From Simmondsia chinensis (Eukaryota; Streptophyta; Magnoliopsida; Caryophyllales; Simmondsiaceae), in NCBI GenBank assembly GCA_018398585.1, contig JAGTTD010000020.1, positions 20,494,350 through 20,558,349 on the forward strand: a stretch of 64,000 nucleotides of DNA. The letters run 5' to 3'. This document shows, in pieces, positions 32,190-43,610 of this stretch (its first letter is position 1; every line of letters starts with the position of its first letter). Below the pieces are notes generated by a model. It saw nothing but the letters and a program-made list of their open reading frames with translations. It was not told the DNA's origin and made no database searches. The translations under genes were made by a program, and so were the position numbers.

Positions 32190-33199
32190 CAAACGAGTGG
32201 TGGATTGACTCTGGGGCAAATGTTCACGTGTGCGTGGATAAAAACTCTTTTTCATCTTATTAGGTATTGGGCACAAGAACAGTGAGCATGGGAAATGGAA
32301 GTGTGGCTCGTGTCCTAGGACAAGGAAAAGTTCGTTTAGAGTTGTCATCTAGAAAATTCTTAACCTTGGATGATGTCGTTCACGTACCTGACATTAGGAA
32401 GAATTTAATTAGTGCATCTCTTTTAGTTCAACAAGGTTTTAAAGTTGTTTTTGAGTCAAATAAAGTAGTGATTAATAGATTTGGCTCTTTTGTTGGTAAA
32501 GGATTCTTGTTAGATGGTCTTTTTTGGTTAAGTATATTGCGTTCTTCTAATAATTCGATATCTGCAGCTTCTTTATCTATTTCAAATGTTGAAAGTTGTG
32601 ATATTTGGCATGGTGTACTTGGTCATCTTAACTTAAATACAATGAAAAGAATGATGCATATGGACCTTATTCCTAAATCGCATGTCTATATGAAAGAAAA
32701 GTGTGAACTATGTGTATAAGCCAAACAACCTAGAAAACCTTTTAAATCGGTACAAAGAGAAACCAAATTGTTAGAGTTAGTTCGTAGTGACATTTGTGAT
32801 AATAAACTTACCTTGACTCGTGGTGGAAAAAGATATTTTATAACTTTTATAGATAATTTTTCAAAATATTGCAATGTTTATTTGATTAACTTGAAAAGTA
32901 AGTTATTTGATAAATTTAAGATCTATAAAGCTGAAGCAGAAAATCAATCAGAACGAAAAATGAAAATATTACGTTCTGATAAGGATGGTGAATATGCTTT
33001 AACTGATATGAATGAATTTTGTGAAATTCATGGTATCATATATCAAGTGTCATCACCTTATTCCCCTCAATCTAATGGTGTAGCAAAAAGAAAAAATAAA
33101 ACATTGTCAGATATGGTCAATGTAATGCTCATAAGTTTTGGTTTACCTAATAGCTTATGGGGTGAAACTCTTTTTTTCTGCATGATATATTTTGAATAG
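32190..33199 (+). pseudogene. Copia-3 protease and integrase
   Basis: The protease active site is WWIDSGANVHVC at about 32200, with an in-frame TAG near 32262. The pre-integrase zinc region reads CDIWHGVLGHLN and CELCV. The integrase core has ITFIDNFSKYCNVYL, LRSDKDGEY and SPYSPQSNGVAKRKN, so the second Asp is present but the usual E of NGV.ER is Lys here. The frame breaks at a T-run near 33169-33176. Confidence 0.82.
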
Positions 33200-34395
33200 A
33201 GTGCCATATAAAAACATTCATAAAATGCCATATGAACTATGGAAAAATAGAAAGCCTTCTTTAAAACACTTAAAAGTGTTGGGGTCTTTGGCTAAGGTGA
33301 ATATTCCTGTTGTAAAAAAAAAGAAAAATTGGCCATAAAACTGTAGATTGTGCATTTATTGGATATTTTTTAAATAGTACAACTTATAAGTTTTTGGTAT
33401 TAAACTCAGAAGTTTCTGACATTTCTAATAATACTATTATTGAATCTCATGATGCTGCTTTCTTTGAAAATATTTTTCCAATGAAAAATAAGGTTTCTAG
33501 AAAAAATTTTGATGGTAGTTCTTCAAATTCCCCTAGATATATAAGTTTTGATAATGATAATTATTCTCATGATAAGCCTAGGAGAAGTAAAAATGCTAGA
33601 AAAAATAAAACATTTGGTGATGACTTTTACACATCTTTGCTAGAAGATGATCCTAAAACTTATAGAGAAGCAATGCAATCGGTTGATGCTCCTTTTTGGA
33701 AAGACGCATTAAGAGACGAAATAGATTCTCTTATGTCCACCAAAACTTGGGTCTTCACTTTCCTCAAAAAATTAAGAATGGATGCAAGACTTGTAGCTAA
33801 GGGGTTTAAACAAGAGAAAGGGGTTGATTATTTTGACACATATTCACCGATTTCTAAAATTACTATAATAAGAATTTTATTTGCTCTTGCCTCTATCCAT
33901 AAGTTAGAAATTCACCAAATGAATGTTAAGACAACATTTTTGAATGGTGGTTTAGAAGAAGAAATTTACATGGACCAACCGGAAGGGTTTGTAATTCTCA
34001 GGCAAGAAAATAAAGTGTGTAGGCTTGTAAAATCTTTTTATGGTTTAAAACAAGCTCCTAAACAATGGCATGATAAGTTTGACCAAGTGATGCTTTCAAA
34101 TGGTTTTCAAATAAACAATGCAAATAAATGTGTATATATTAAACCTATTGGTGACACATGTATTATACTTTATTTATATGTTAATGATATACTAATATTT
34201 GGAAGTAAAATTTGTGATATTATGGATACTAAGTCTTTCTTGTCCAGTAGTTTTGAAATGAAAGGTCTTGGTTCCGTTGATATTATACTAGGAATGAATT
34301 TAACTAAAAATAAAAATGGCATAGTATTGTCTCAAGCACACTACTTTGAAAAATTATTGTTTAATTTTGGTTATGCTAGTGCTACGCCTATTTAA
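33200..34395 (+). pseudogene. Copia-3 integrase end and reverse transcriptase
   Basis: After the T-run the integrase end continues in another phase (YILNRVPYKNIHKMPYELW), and a second phase change occurs at an A-run near 33316-33325. From 33394 one frame covers the spacer and RVT_2-type RT: KDALRDEIDSLMSTKTW, ARLVAKGFKQEKGVDYFDTY, HQMNVKTTFLNGGLEEEIYM and LYVNDILIFG. Here YVND replaces the catalytic YVDD. The frame stops at 34393-34395. Confidence 0.85.
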
Positions 34396-35090
34396 AGCCC
34401 TTTTGATCCAACAATTAAGTTAACAAAAAATATGGGGGAAGGTGTTTCACAATATAAATATTCCCAAATTATTGGATCTTTACTGCATTTGGCCAATCAT
34501 ACTAGACCCGATATATCTTATGTTGTATGTAGATTAGGAAGATATACACATAACCCGAATGTTTTACATTGGAGTGCTTTATAGAGGGTATTTAAATACC
34601 TAAAAGGAACTCTAAATCATGCTATTCACTATTGTGGGTTTCCTACAGTGGTTGAAGGATTCAGCGATGCTAACTGGATAGCAGAATCTGAAGACACTAA
34701 ATCAATAAGTGGTTATGTGTTCACATTTGGTGGTGGTGCAGTATCTTGGAAATTTGCAAAGCAGACAATTATCTCTCATTCCACTATGGAGGCTGAAATA
34801 GTGGCACTAGATGCTGCTAGTACTGAAGCTGAATGGATTAAAAGTTTTATGGTCGACGTATCGTTATTGCCTAAACTCATACCTCCGATTTTATTACATT
34901 GCGATAGTGAAGCTGCAATAGCTAAGGTTAAAAGTAAATTTTACTGAGAAAAAGGAGGCATCTAAGGGTAAGGCATAGATCGATAAGACATCTAATTTCT
35001 CTTGGTGTTATTGTTGTTGATTTTATCAAGTCAGAAGATAATATAGCGGATCCGCTCACGAAAGGACTGGCGTGCCAAGTTGTTCAATCA
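34396..35090 (+). pseudogene. Copia-3 RNase H region
   Basis: In the same phase as RT, after its stop: IIGSLLHLANHTRPDISYVV, a TAG near 34582, then SDANWIAESEDTKSISGYVF and HSTMEAEIVALDAASTEAEW. The end (ITKGL-like) lies near 35050-35080. Stops after KVKSKFY break the C-terminus. Confidence 0.82.
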
Positions 35091-35683
35091 TTGAGGGGAA
35101 TGGAACTAAAGTCCATAAATTAATTACCACAGTTGAAACCCGTCCTCATAGGTATGGCGATTTCATGAATAAGGTTCAATGGGTACAAACGAAACTAATG
35201 GGTGGTTGAAAGAGCACAAGTTATACTATTTATAGCGGGGTATTCCCGGGTTCCATTTCTTAGGTTAGGTGCTCTTTACTGTGATGTTTAAGGCAGAGGT
35301 TAAACTTTAAATGGACCTGATGGCATGATATGTGTGGGGTGATAATCACATATCACCCTTGGAAGGTTTACCTACGTGAGTGTGGTGGTGGGGTTGCCAC
35401 TGTGGGAAATGAGCTATTCCCTAATGACACTCATGAAACAGGATTTATACGCACGAACATAACGCGCCTCACCGATAGAACTTTATAATTACCAGTATTC
35501 TATGTGCATGGTGGGTCTAGACCTGGTTACAAGAGATTTAGTTCAAAACATTTATGCTACTATGGTTTCTTTAGGTTGAAGCTCGTTTGCACTAAGTATG
35601 GGTTCAAATCTGGAAGGTACCTGCATGTATTAACGGAGTACTATGCTCACAAAGGTTTACAATTTTTAAATCATGTGGGGGAT
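35091..35683 (+). other. Copia-3 untranslated region before the 3' LTR
   Basis: Non-coding internal sequence between the RNase H end and the LTR. It finishes with a purine-rich tract, catgtgggggat, next to the LTR. No further gene is supported. Confidence 0.6.
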
Positions 35684-36293
35684 TGTTGAAAAAATATGGA
35701 TTTTATTGAATTAAAAATTATCTATTGTTATCTATTTATAAAATAAAAAATAAAAATTAAATTAATATTCAGAAATTAAGTTGTCATTCAAAAGCCTGAT
35801 TATATTACTGACTTAATTCTACAGTTTCTGAACGTTAGCCACTAAACGTTGTGCATTTAAAGTGAATTCTTTAAATCTTCACTGTACGTTTACATGAAAT
35901 GAAGGAAAAGAAATAGATTAAATCTATGGTTATTGTATCTATAAAAGCATGAGTTTTGCTGGAAAAGAAGAGGTAACCAAAAAGAAAAAGATCATTCCTT
36001 GATCCTCTACTTCTCTTTCAAAAATTGTGAGCCTGCATTGATAGCGGTTTGGCGGGTTGTTGAATCCTGGGAAAGGAGCGTATACAAATATAATACTCGT
36101 TCAAGAGGGGCATTTCCTTTCTAAAGAGAGCGTTCTCACATGCCTCAACCCAACACAGGTGTTTCTTAACCCTTTCTAATTTATATTGTCTTTGAATTGC
36201 TATTGTTATTCTAGTTTTGTTAAGCATCTTCACTTTGTTATAACTTTTTTGTTAAATCTTTGGTGCATTATATTATATTATATTTTTCTAACA
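35684..36293 (+). repeat. 3' LTR of copia-3
   Basis: It begins tgttgaaaaaatatgg and ends atttttctaaca, followed by the duplicated atagg. Confidence 0.9.
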
Positions 36294-36298
36294 ATAGG

Positions 36299-38103
36299 CA
36301 TTGCCAAACCTAAAGATGATTGTAATTGACCTTCTTCTTATACAGACACTGATAGGCTATTTTTTCTTTATGGATGTAGAAGGAAATAAATTTATAATCT
36401 GAGTAGCAACGAGAACAGGTTCCACCAAATACTTCAGAGGCATACATGCTTGAAATAGAAGAGAACGAATCATATTACATATAGTCCTGTGCATACGCTC
36501 AACCTTCCTATTTTGTTGGGAGGTATGTGGAAAAGAGACCCAACTAAGAATATCCCGCTCCATAAAGAGTCCATTAAGTTTGCGATTGATATATTCTGTG
36601 CCATTATCACATAAAAACTATTTGATCTCAACACCGGATTGATTTAATATGAGATTGCAAAAGTTAATAAATAAATTGAATACATCGAATTTGGCATGCA
36701 TAGGGTAAATCCACACAAAATGAGAGTAATCATCCAAAAATAACAAATAATACTTAAAACCACTGAAACTAAAAACAAACGATGTCCGTACATCAGAATA
36801 AATAATGTCAAAAGGATGAGTAGTGTTTGGTAACAGACTTCTGAAAAGGCAAACGACTGTTCTTACCTAGTTGGCAAGCATGACACAAACTGGTCTCGGA
36901 AGAAATACTAGAATAAGAAATAAATTTTTGCTTAACTAAAGTACACAAACTAGCTCTCCTGGATGGTCTAAGCGACGGTGCCAAAGTAAAGAGGAGACAC
37001 GAGACACAACAAACAATGTAGTAATGGAAGGTGATCCCGGTACGATAAAGAGAGGCTCTGAACGGACACATCTGGGGATGGTAGGCTTTGATTTAGGATC
37101 CTTGACAGAAAAACCAAAAGAGTTAAATCAAGAAGACAATTATTATCTAAAAAATTAGCAAATAGAAAGTAAATTTTTTGAGAGCTCTCAAGAAGAATAA
37201 TACTTTATGTAAGATAAAATGAGCCATGGGATTGGAAATAAAACATGACCCAATTTCAGCAATAGAGAGAGACGTACCATTTCCCAATAAAATTTTATCA
37301 AGACCATGATAAGGAGACAAGGATGTTAGGATACTTGAATTCTTTGTTATGTAAGAGGAGACCCCACTATCCATGACCCAAGAGGAGTCAAAAATGGGGG
37401 TTGAATAGGATTGTGGCGAGAACTAACAAGCATTAAAACTTGGATAAAAACTATAGCCAGTGGTATAAGCGTTATTAATTACAAGATGAAATTATGGATA
37501 AGAAGAGACGTTATCACCGTGAGGAGCCGTGCCGAACTGAGGAGGTTGATATGGTGGGTGGAGAGGGGGCGTATGGGCCACAATTTCTTCCTATAGTTCG
37601 GGCCCCACATGTTCTGGATCCATTGATTACTATAACCATGATCGTTATGTCCACATCCATGGCACCTTGACCCCCATTGGCCCAACCATTGCCATAGCCG
37701 TTACCAGACTGTGACCCATAACTCGAATGATGCAACATCTGTTGTACTGCGAGAGCAATTGGTTGCTCGGAGGCAACCGAGTGGCTGTGGCTATAAGACG
37801 GCAACTATGGTAGGGTCAGTAGAGGAACCTAGAGCAACTAATACAATAGATGCACTAGTATTAGTGCTCTTAAGGAGAGATTCTTCATTTATTAACATAG
37901 GTTGAGCCTCAATAAATGATGGGAAGAGGATACGAGACATAATAGAAGAACAAACAACATTGCCTTATCATCATAAGGACCATCCATAGTAGCTACATCC
38001 ATATCAACATCAGAAATAGAGGCATTTACGGACCAAAGATTATTCTTAATTGAAGGGACTCGAGAGAGATAACCATACAAAACAATAGAACTGACAATGG
38101 GCG
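36299..38103 (-). pseudogene. Copia-2 integrase, protease and part of gag, broken
   Basis: At 36563-36357 is the integrase end (SFPHTSQQNRKVERMHRTIC). At about 36840-36600 the integrase core is too broken to follow. At 37071-36808 is the pre-integrase zinc region (SETSLCHACQLGKNSRLPF). At 37374-37147 is the protease (MDSGVSSYITKNSSIL, LLGNGTSLSIAEIGS). At 37804-37514 is a Gly/Asn-rich gag tail, and up to 38103 is gag central sequence. Frames change between blocks. It is cut by LINE-B on its gag side. Confidence 0.72.
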
Positions 38104-38214
38104 ATGGAAGCTGAAGGGTTTGAAGTTGAAGCGTCAGAAGCAGCACCGCCTGCTCCCCTCGACCTGCAACCACCCCCGACCGGGCCGATCCCCACACCGT
38201 CGACGCCATCGCTA

Positions 38215-40350
38215 CCTAACTAGAACGAAGCGGATGCCAATGAAGCTGTTAACATCAATGAAGAAGCAAAAGAAACACCTGTTAACGTTGTGCCGGGAGC
38301 AGGAAGGCCACACTCTAACATCCCACCTGAAGCTGAGCTTGTAAGAAGCGAGAATACGAACAATCGTACTGGCGGAGCACGAGGGTTGCAGAATGAAAGA
38401 AGGCCTGAGTGTGTTACTCTGTTTGTTGATAATCTCCCCAAACACATACAGCCTGGTGGCCTCAAGATTCGTTTCTAGAGTTATGGGTGGATTTTAGATG
38501 CTTTCATCTCGCAAAAACAGAGAAGGAACAGGATGGTGCCTTTTGGATTCATAAGATTTACCAATAGGGAAGAAGCTAAAAATGCCATAAGAGGAAAGAA
38601 TAGAATAACAATGATGGGAAGCAGCATTAGCGTGAGCTTTGCGAAATATGATAGATCAACTCCCAACCGGCGCAATCATAAGAACCATAATCAGGTGCAA
38701 CTGGATCGAAACAAAGGGAGAAGGTACTCTAATGGGCCTGAGAGGGGGGAAAACAATTGGGAACATGACCAGACCCAACACATGGCAGCTACCAATTTAA
38801 TACAAGGCAGATTAAATGAGAAGAAGCTCAAATTTCTAAACAGGAGTGTTGTCTGCCTCACCTCCAAACCAAATAATAGGAATACCGTTCAACTTCTTTT
38901 GCATGAAAGAGGCACCTGCGATGTAGAAGTGAGGGACATGGGAAGGTAAAAGTTTATCCTCACATTCAGAACTACCACCGAACGCTATGTGAAGCTACTG
39001 GAATGGGGGGATTGGTTCAAATCATGGTATGGTGTGGTTGAGCCATGGTCAGAACCTGAACGTTGCGAAACAAGAAGAACTTGGCTGTCTTTATATGGCT
39101 TACCTGCCCAGGGCTGGAGCAAAGAGAACATCACTACTATTGCAGAGTACTAGGGAGATGTGGTGTGTATACAGCCCGACCCGGATGTGGCTTGGTCTTT
39201 TGAAGTGGTGAATGTACTTGTGGACACCACTCAACTCAAGACCATTGAAGATGATGTTCAGTTTCACATTGGTAGCTATGGAGTGGGAATCCATGTATGT
39301 GAAGGGAGGTATTTTGAGTCTCACAATTACCAAACTTTCAAGGCTCCAGAAGATGCAGTGGGTACTGTGAATGATGTGGAAATTAGTAGCAGAGTTCTAG
39401 AGACGCCACAAGAACAAAACGAGAATAAAGAAAATGGGGTGTCAAGTCAGTTTGATATACTGGGGGCATTCTCTCCAGCGCCACAACCTTTTACATCTAT
39501 TCAAGAACAAATTGCTGGGTCAACGACAGATCTGAATGCGCGAGGCAATGAGAGTTTCTAGATTGAAGAACATAACATGAACGAAGCTCACTTTCCTGAA
39601 TAGGAAAATAATGGGGATGCTGCTTCTATGCTTAATATGGACTTACTGGCTCCAAAGAATCAGTTTGAAGTGGTTGAGGAAGCTGATCATAAGGCGGAGC
39701 AAGAGAACAGAGCAGCGGAGAGTGGAAGCAGAATAGATGTCACCAATGACCAAAGCGATGAACTTGTTGAGTCTGATAACCAAAATATGATGTTGGAGGA
39801 TGCTATATTGAGACCACCAAATAATGATGCGCAGGGAATGGAATTACAGTTGTTAATTTCAAGAGAGACTAGAACTCAACCATGGTTTGTGCCACATGAT
39901 GCTAACCACACTGAAGCTGAAGAGGTAGAGAAATGTAATAGCACTTCAGAGGCAGGTATGTGTATTTCTATCGAAAACAGTGAGGGTATAAGGGAAGATC
40001 TGGAGGCTCTTGTCCAGGGTCCAGAAATCAATGTTGTTGTTGTTCTATCTGCTCAAGACAATGGAAATCCGGGTGAGACTTTTGCTTCCCCTGTTGATAT
40101 CCCTGTGACTTCCCCTCCTGGCCCCATCCAAGTCTTACCTCCGGTGGATTTTCTGCAACAATCAAATGAGCAAGTTCGAGCCCCGGATAAATTACAACAT
40201 GCTGCTCGGACCTGGGAAATTGGAAAAACCTTGGGGGTGCCCAGTACAGGAGATTCTTCATACTTTTTGCTGCATTGCGGGTAGAACAGTAAACTCTCGC
40301 ATCAAAAAGAAGAAGAAGAAGGCAGGAACTCCCCGATGCGTACACTGTTT
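38215..40350 (+). pseudogene. LINE-B ORF1: RRM plus DUF4283-like protein
   Basis: One phase is open from 38290 to 40284 apart from a few stops (near 38476, 38947, 39559 and 39601). The N-terminal RRM reads TLFVDNLPKHI, then RMVPFGFIRFTNREEAKNAI. A DUF4283-like block follows: RRTWLSLYGLPAQGWSKENI (in a shifted frame), then DPDVAWSFEVVNVLVDTT and IHVCEGRYFESHNYQTF. The C-terminal part is acidic and ends in Lys-rich sequence (KKKKKKAG). In plant L1 elements ORF1 binds element RNA. The few frame changes suggest moderate age. Confidence 0.75.
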
Positions 40351-40774
40351 AAGTTGAAACTCTGCGCTTAGAATTTAAGAGATTTTGGCAGCACAGAAAG
40401 AAGGAAGCATGAAGAACTTATTTTCGATCTCAGAACCAACACTTATAGCATTAGTTGAAGCGTTACTTAGAGCACTAAAACAGAGGCCTATAAATGAATG
40501 TTGGGGCATTTCACTGTGTAACCGGGAGGAGAGATGAATGTAGATATCTCAGGAGGTCTGACCTCATTGGGGCTGGATGTGATTTTAGGGTAAAGAGAGT
40601 GATAGATTTACCTATATGAGAACATGGTGGCCGTTAACGTTTGAGTGGGGTGGATGTGTAGTCTAGGGCCCGTGTTCACGAAGGGTAAAAGGAATGTTTT
40701 GAACAGTGGCTGTAGTGCAGTGCAGGGGGTAAATTTCAGAGGAAAGAATGAATAACTCTATCCTTTGTCATAGT

Positions 40775-40967
40775 GCAGGTGTTATGGGGTACTAGAAACA
40801 AGATGGTGTTCGAAATTAATAAATGGTGTGACGATGAGATTATTTGGTCAATAAAGATGAGACTCGGCTTCTGGATAAAAGCATGGTGTGAAGAATTTCC
40901 GTATGTAGCTAACGACATCGCGAGGAACATCGAATGTATCAAGGAATGGCATGGAAACGGTATCTGA
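40775..40967 (+). pseudogene. LINE-B ORF2 C-terminal remnant
   Basis: VLWGTRNKMVFEINKW, then IKMRLGFWIKAWCEEFPY, then ANDIARN, ending in a stop. This resembles the extreme C-terminus of plant L1 ORF2 after the zinc-binding domain. No RT motif precedes it; 40380-40770 is not recognisable. Confidence 0.6.
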
Positions 40968-41335
40968 GATCCGTCCCCTTTGTTTTGTGAGGATCTGATC
41001 GGATCGCTTCTTCTGCTACAATTACGTTTTACACTTCGACTTATGCTGGGGAATCTGATATCATGGGCCTTAGTCCCTAGTTTTGATCTAGTTTTGTTTT
41101 GGTGATAGTGGGGCTCTAAACTATCTTTTGCTTTTGGGCCTCTGTTTTGGGCTCCTTGGTCTTGTCTTCTATTGCTTTTGGTTTTTTTTTTTGTTTTGTT
41201 GTTGTTGTTGTTGTTGATTTTCCTCCTTTTGTCCTTTTTGTTGGTTGCAGCCACCTCCAGGTGGTTCGGGTTCCCTCGTTAGAATGTCGGGATCCGTATG
41301 ATATTTCACGCTATCTATCAAAAAAAAATATAATT
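40968..41335 (+). other. LINE-B 3' UTR and poly(A)
   Basis: T/G-rich sequence ending cacgctatctatc plus nine A, in the style of the other LINE ends in this window. Frames open in it are low-complexity and not genes. Confidence 0.65.
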
Positions 41336-41439
41336 ATTGAATAGCAAAAATAAATATTTAATTTTCTAAGGTTTAATATTTTTAGATGCATACATTATAT
41401 ATTAATTATATATTAAAATTATTAACCCAAAATATTTAA

Positions 41440-41591
41440 TGCGTAATTGATGTTGATCGATCTTTGGGTTTTCCGGTTTTGGACTGGACCGGACCGAAGA
41501 CCGATTGAGCCCATATACTAGGACCGAAGACCGAACTGATATATGGTCGGTCCAGTCCATTAGTTCGGACCGATTTTTGTTCACCCCTAGT
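41440..41591 (-). mobile_element. hAT-like MITE end inside copia-2 gag
   Basis: The right edge reads, on the minus strand, TAGGGGTGAACAAAAATCGG, a typical hAT terminus. It is followed inside by repeated CGGTCC/TTCGGTC motifs common in such MITEs. The gag reading of copia-2 stops exactly at this edge (DNLLIFRCL). The left end was not found and may be lost at the LINE-B junction. Confidence 0.55.
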
Positions 41592-41905
41592 GTCAAGCAT
41601 CTAAATATAAGAAGATTGTCGACCTTTGTCCAATATCGATAGGTAGGATCAGATGTAGTGGGTTGAATGGAGGAGCCATCCAGGTGATCATTAGCAGCAT
41701 AACCCCGACAAGCAAAGAGAGAAGACCTGCGCTAAATGATGTAACAAAACGGATCATTCAGATCTAAGGTAGAAGATATCTAATGTCTGATATTGATATA
41801 CAGCGTAGGAAGAGAAAGAGGAACACCAGAGGGAGGTGGGGGCGCCATTGGCGAGAACGTGACAGCAGCGGGTGGGAAGGTGGTTGACGAGTTTGTTTCA
41901 GCCAT
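41592..41905 (-). pseudogene. Copia-2 gag N-terminus
   Basis: The start codon at 41905 gives MAETNSSTTFPPAAVTF, then PLSLPTLYINIRH, a stop, and STLDLNDPFCYII, then DHLDGSSIQPTTSDPTYRYW. This is the start of a copia gag (UBN2 family). Two stops interrupt it. The rest of gag lies at 37892-38103, beyond the LINE-B insertion. Confidence 0.75.
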
Positions 41906-42049
41906 TGCAATGAGGTACAAAGATGATGTTTTTCATGGCTAGGGTTAGCCTAGGAAGAGGGTAGCACGCGGCAGTGATGAGTGGTGCTAGGGTTTTGTGG
42001 TGCAGCAGGGAGGTTATGGTTTGCCTTGTTTATGGGAGGGCTATTATTA

Positions 42050-42061
42050 GCTCTGACACCA
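42050..42061 (-). other. Primer binding site of copia-2
   Basis: The minus strand reads TGGTGTCAGAGC, one change from the initiator-Met complement TGGTATCAGAGC. It marks the 5' end of the copia-2 internal region. Confidence 0.75.
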
Positions 42062-43610
42062 TAAAAGTGTTAGGACTAGTGTCTTGAAAAATTATATTCG
42101 CCTTATAAGTTGAAGTTCCAGCTGTTTCCTTATTAAATTTGTGTAAGTGAGGATATACATTGCATGTGATTTTCTTTTAAGTAACATCCATGAGATGGAC
42201 ATAATCCTCATATTACATTTTACATGTTTGTTCTAAGTGGATAATGAGATTAAGCCAGAGATAGACTTGGAACAAATGGTATGAAATGTTATTTGAACAG
42301 CCTGTAGTCGGAGACAAGCTTGGACTACTTGTCTAGTAAGATTATGACTTGACACTTTAGATGACTTGTCTTAGTCATGTGAATCGTGATCCAAAAGTAT
42401 TAGGTTAGTGTGTTTAATAAGATTGATACACTGAGTTAGATCATGTGGGTTACTTATTTGTAGACTACTATAAAAAATGAGTGATTCATGTTGCACTATC
42501 TGAACGACGACACTAAATTCTGAGAGTATTTTGGACTTGTGCATGGAATGTTAGTTACTTCGGTGGACTATAAGTAAGGTCTTGATAAATGACTGAATTC
42601 CGACATACGCTGGGTAGCGGCGTGAAGTGTGACAAGGATCAAGTATTCAATAGGGAATCTATAATCTCTTACGAGATATAGATGTCCCTTTAGTTGATTC
42701 GCAAGCATTTGAATTAATTCAGAATCTTTGGCTAAAGTGTTCCAAGTGATTGAAATTTGGAATTTATACTGTGAATGTATTCAAGTATAGATGAATTATT
42801 CAGCAAAGTAGGAGTCGGTAACTAATGGAGAAGTTGTGAGAAAAATAATTGTAGTAGTTCTAATTATTTTTTATCATAGATGTCTCATAGAGGGGTTGTT
42901 ATTGTAAGAATAGTCTATTTTGGAATCCTATGCACATTATATATAGTAGTTGCTGCTCTTACTTTTCTATTTTGCGTTGTGCCTGTGTAACTTGGTAAAG
43001 GACCTCTGCCCAATGATTTGGGTTCAGTGTTTGGTTTGGGGCTTCAGTCCTTGTCCTGCTTCTTGTGTTGGCCTCTTGTTTCTTCTTCATCTAGGTTTCC
43101 TGTGTGTGCTGGGCTTGTGCCCGCTCGTGTTTCTTGTTCTCGTGTTTTTTCTGGTCCCGTGCTCGATGGTTGTTGTGTCGTTTTTTGCGGAGAGCTTTTT
43201 TTTGTTCATGTTTTCTTGTTTTGTGTTAGCTTTTTTTGGTCCCCGTTTTGTTGCGGGCTGACTCAGGCCTCGCCTAGGGAGTGGCCGGCTTGTTTACCGA
43301 CTTTCTCGCAATTTATCAAAAAAAAAACTTGGTAAAGGACCTAGCGGTTATAACTTTTTCTCGAGTTAGTCTACATGTGTTGTTATTACGAACTCGGGTG
43401 GACTTGCTGCTAGTACAATGACCATTTGGCTGAACTAATCTTAACATCGAACCAAGCAATTGTTGGATCATTTTGTAAGAGAATCTGATATTCTGAAGTT
43501 AAATAGCAACTCGATTCGGAAGGCTAAGCTAAAGGAGTTGAAGATAGGAAGTAGAGAAATAGCAAGTGATTGAGGAGCAGAATACAATGGAGTTAGGTGT
43601 AGTCTAAATG
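42062..43610. repeat. Non-coding repeat-like DNA, type not identified
   Basis: Starts tgttaggactagtgtcttga at 42069, directly beside the copia-2 primer site, where the 5' LTR should be. It has no protein-like frame. The TG start and the abrupt replacement of the LTR suggest a solo LTR or another element inserted there, but I could not find a matching second copy or a clear end. A 321-bp retroposon tail sits inside it (43006-43326). Confidence 0.4.
43006..43326 (+). mobile_element. Short retroposon with LINE-type 3' end and 16-bp target duplication
   Basis: The flanks acttggtaaaggacct at 42990-43005 and 43327-43342 are identical. The insert is T/G-rich and ends gactcaggcctcgcc, then gagtggccgg, then tttatc plus A. 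That ending matches the LINE-C 3' end. It is either a 5'-truncated LINE or a SINE using the same 3' end. The open frames inside are low-complexity and not genes. Confidence 0.82.

Larger units (their letters stand above)
30426..36293 (+). mobile_element. Ty1/copia element copia-3, nested in copia-2
   Basis: A complete plus-strand copia element with LTRs at 30426-31067 and 35684-36293, flanked by a perfect 5-bp duplication (atagg). The order is gag, protease, integrase, RT, RNase H. The left LTR has about 32 extra bases (ggttggtaattataattcgg and following) and scattered substitutions relative to the right, so the copy is moderately old. The copy is coding-defective. Its insertion point lies between the integrase and RT regions of copia-2. 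Confidence 0.93.
38104..41335 (+). mobile_element. LINE-B: L1-type LINE missing most of ORF2, nested in copia-2
   Basis: A plus-strand non-LTR retrotransposon with ORF1 (38215-40350), a short ORF2 C-terminal piece (40775-40967), a T-rich 3' UTR and a final A-run at 41321-41329 after ctatctatc. The endonuclease and nearly all of the RT are missing, about 3.5 kb less than a full plant L1 (family knowledge). It sits inside copia-2 gag. The exact left junction is approximate and no target duplication was identified. Confidence 0.78.
28295..42061 (-). mobile_element. Old Ty1/copia element (copia-2), split by three later insertions
   Basis: A minus-strand copia element. A short 3' LTR lies at 28295-28431, RNase H and RT at 28620-30420, and integrase, protease and gag at 36299-38103. 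The gag N-terminus is at 41592-41905 and the primer site at 42050-42061. It is interrupted by copia-3 (30421-36298), LINE-B (about 38104-41335) and a hAT-like MITE (about 41440-41591). The coding pieces have many stops and frameshifts. The 5' LTR at 42062 matches for only a few bases and is then replaced by other DNA. Confidence 0.8.

Noticed and set aside
40736..41254. A 172-codon minus-strand frame
   Set aside because: Antisense of the LINE-B ORF2 remnant and T-rich 3' UTR; its Asn/Lys runs come from the T/G repeats.
42950..43335. Two Leu/Phe-rich frames resembling membrane proteins
   Set aside because: They lie in the T/G-rich body of a retroposon flanked by a target duplication; hydrophobicity comes from the T-rich composition.
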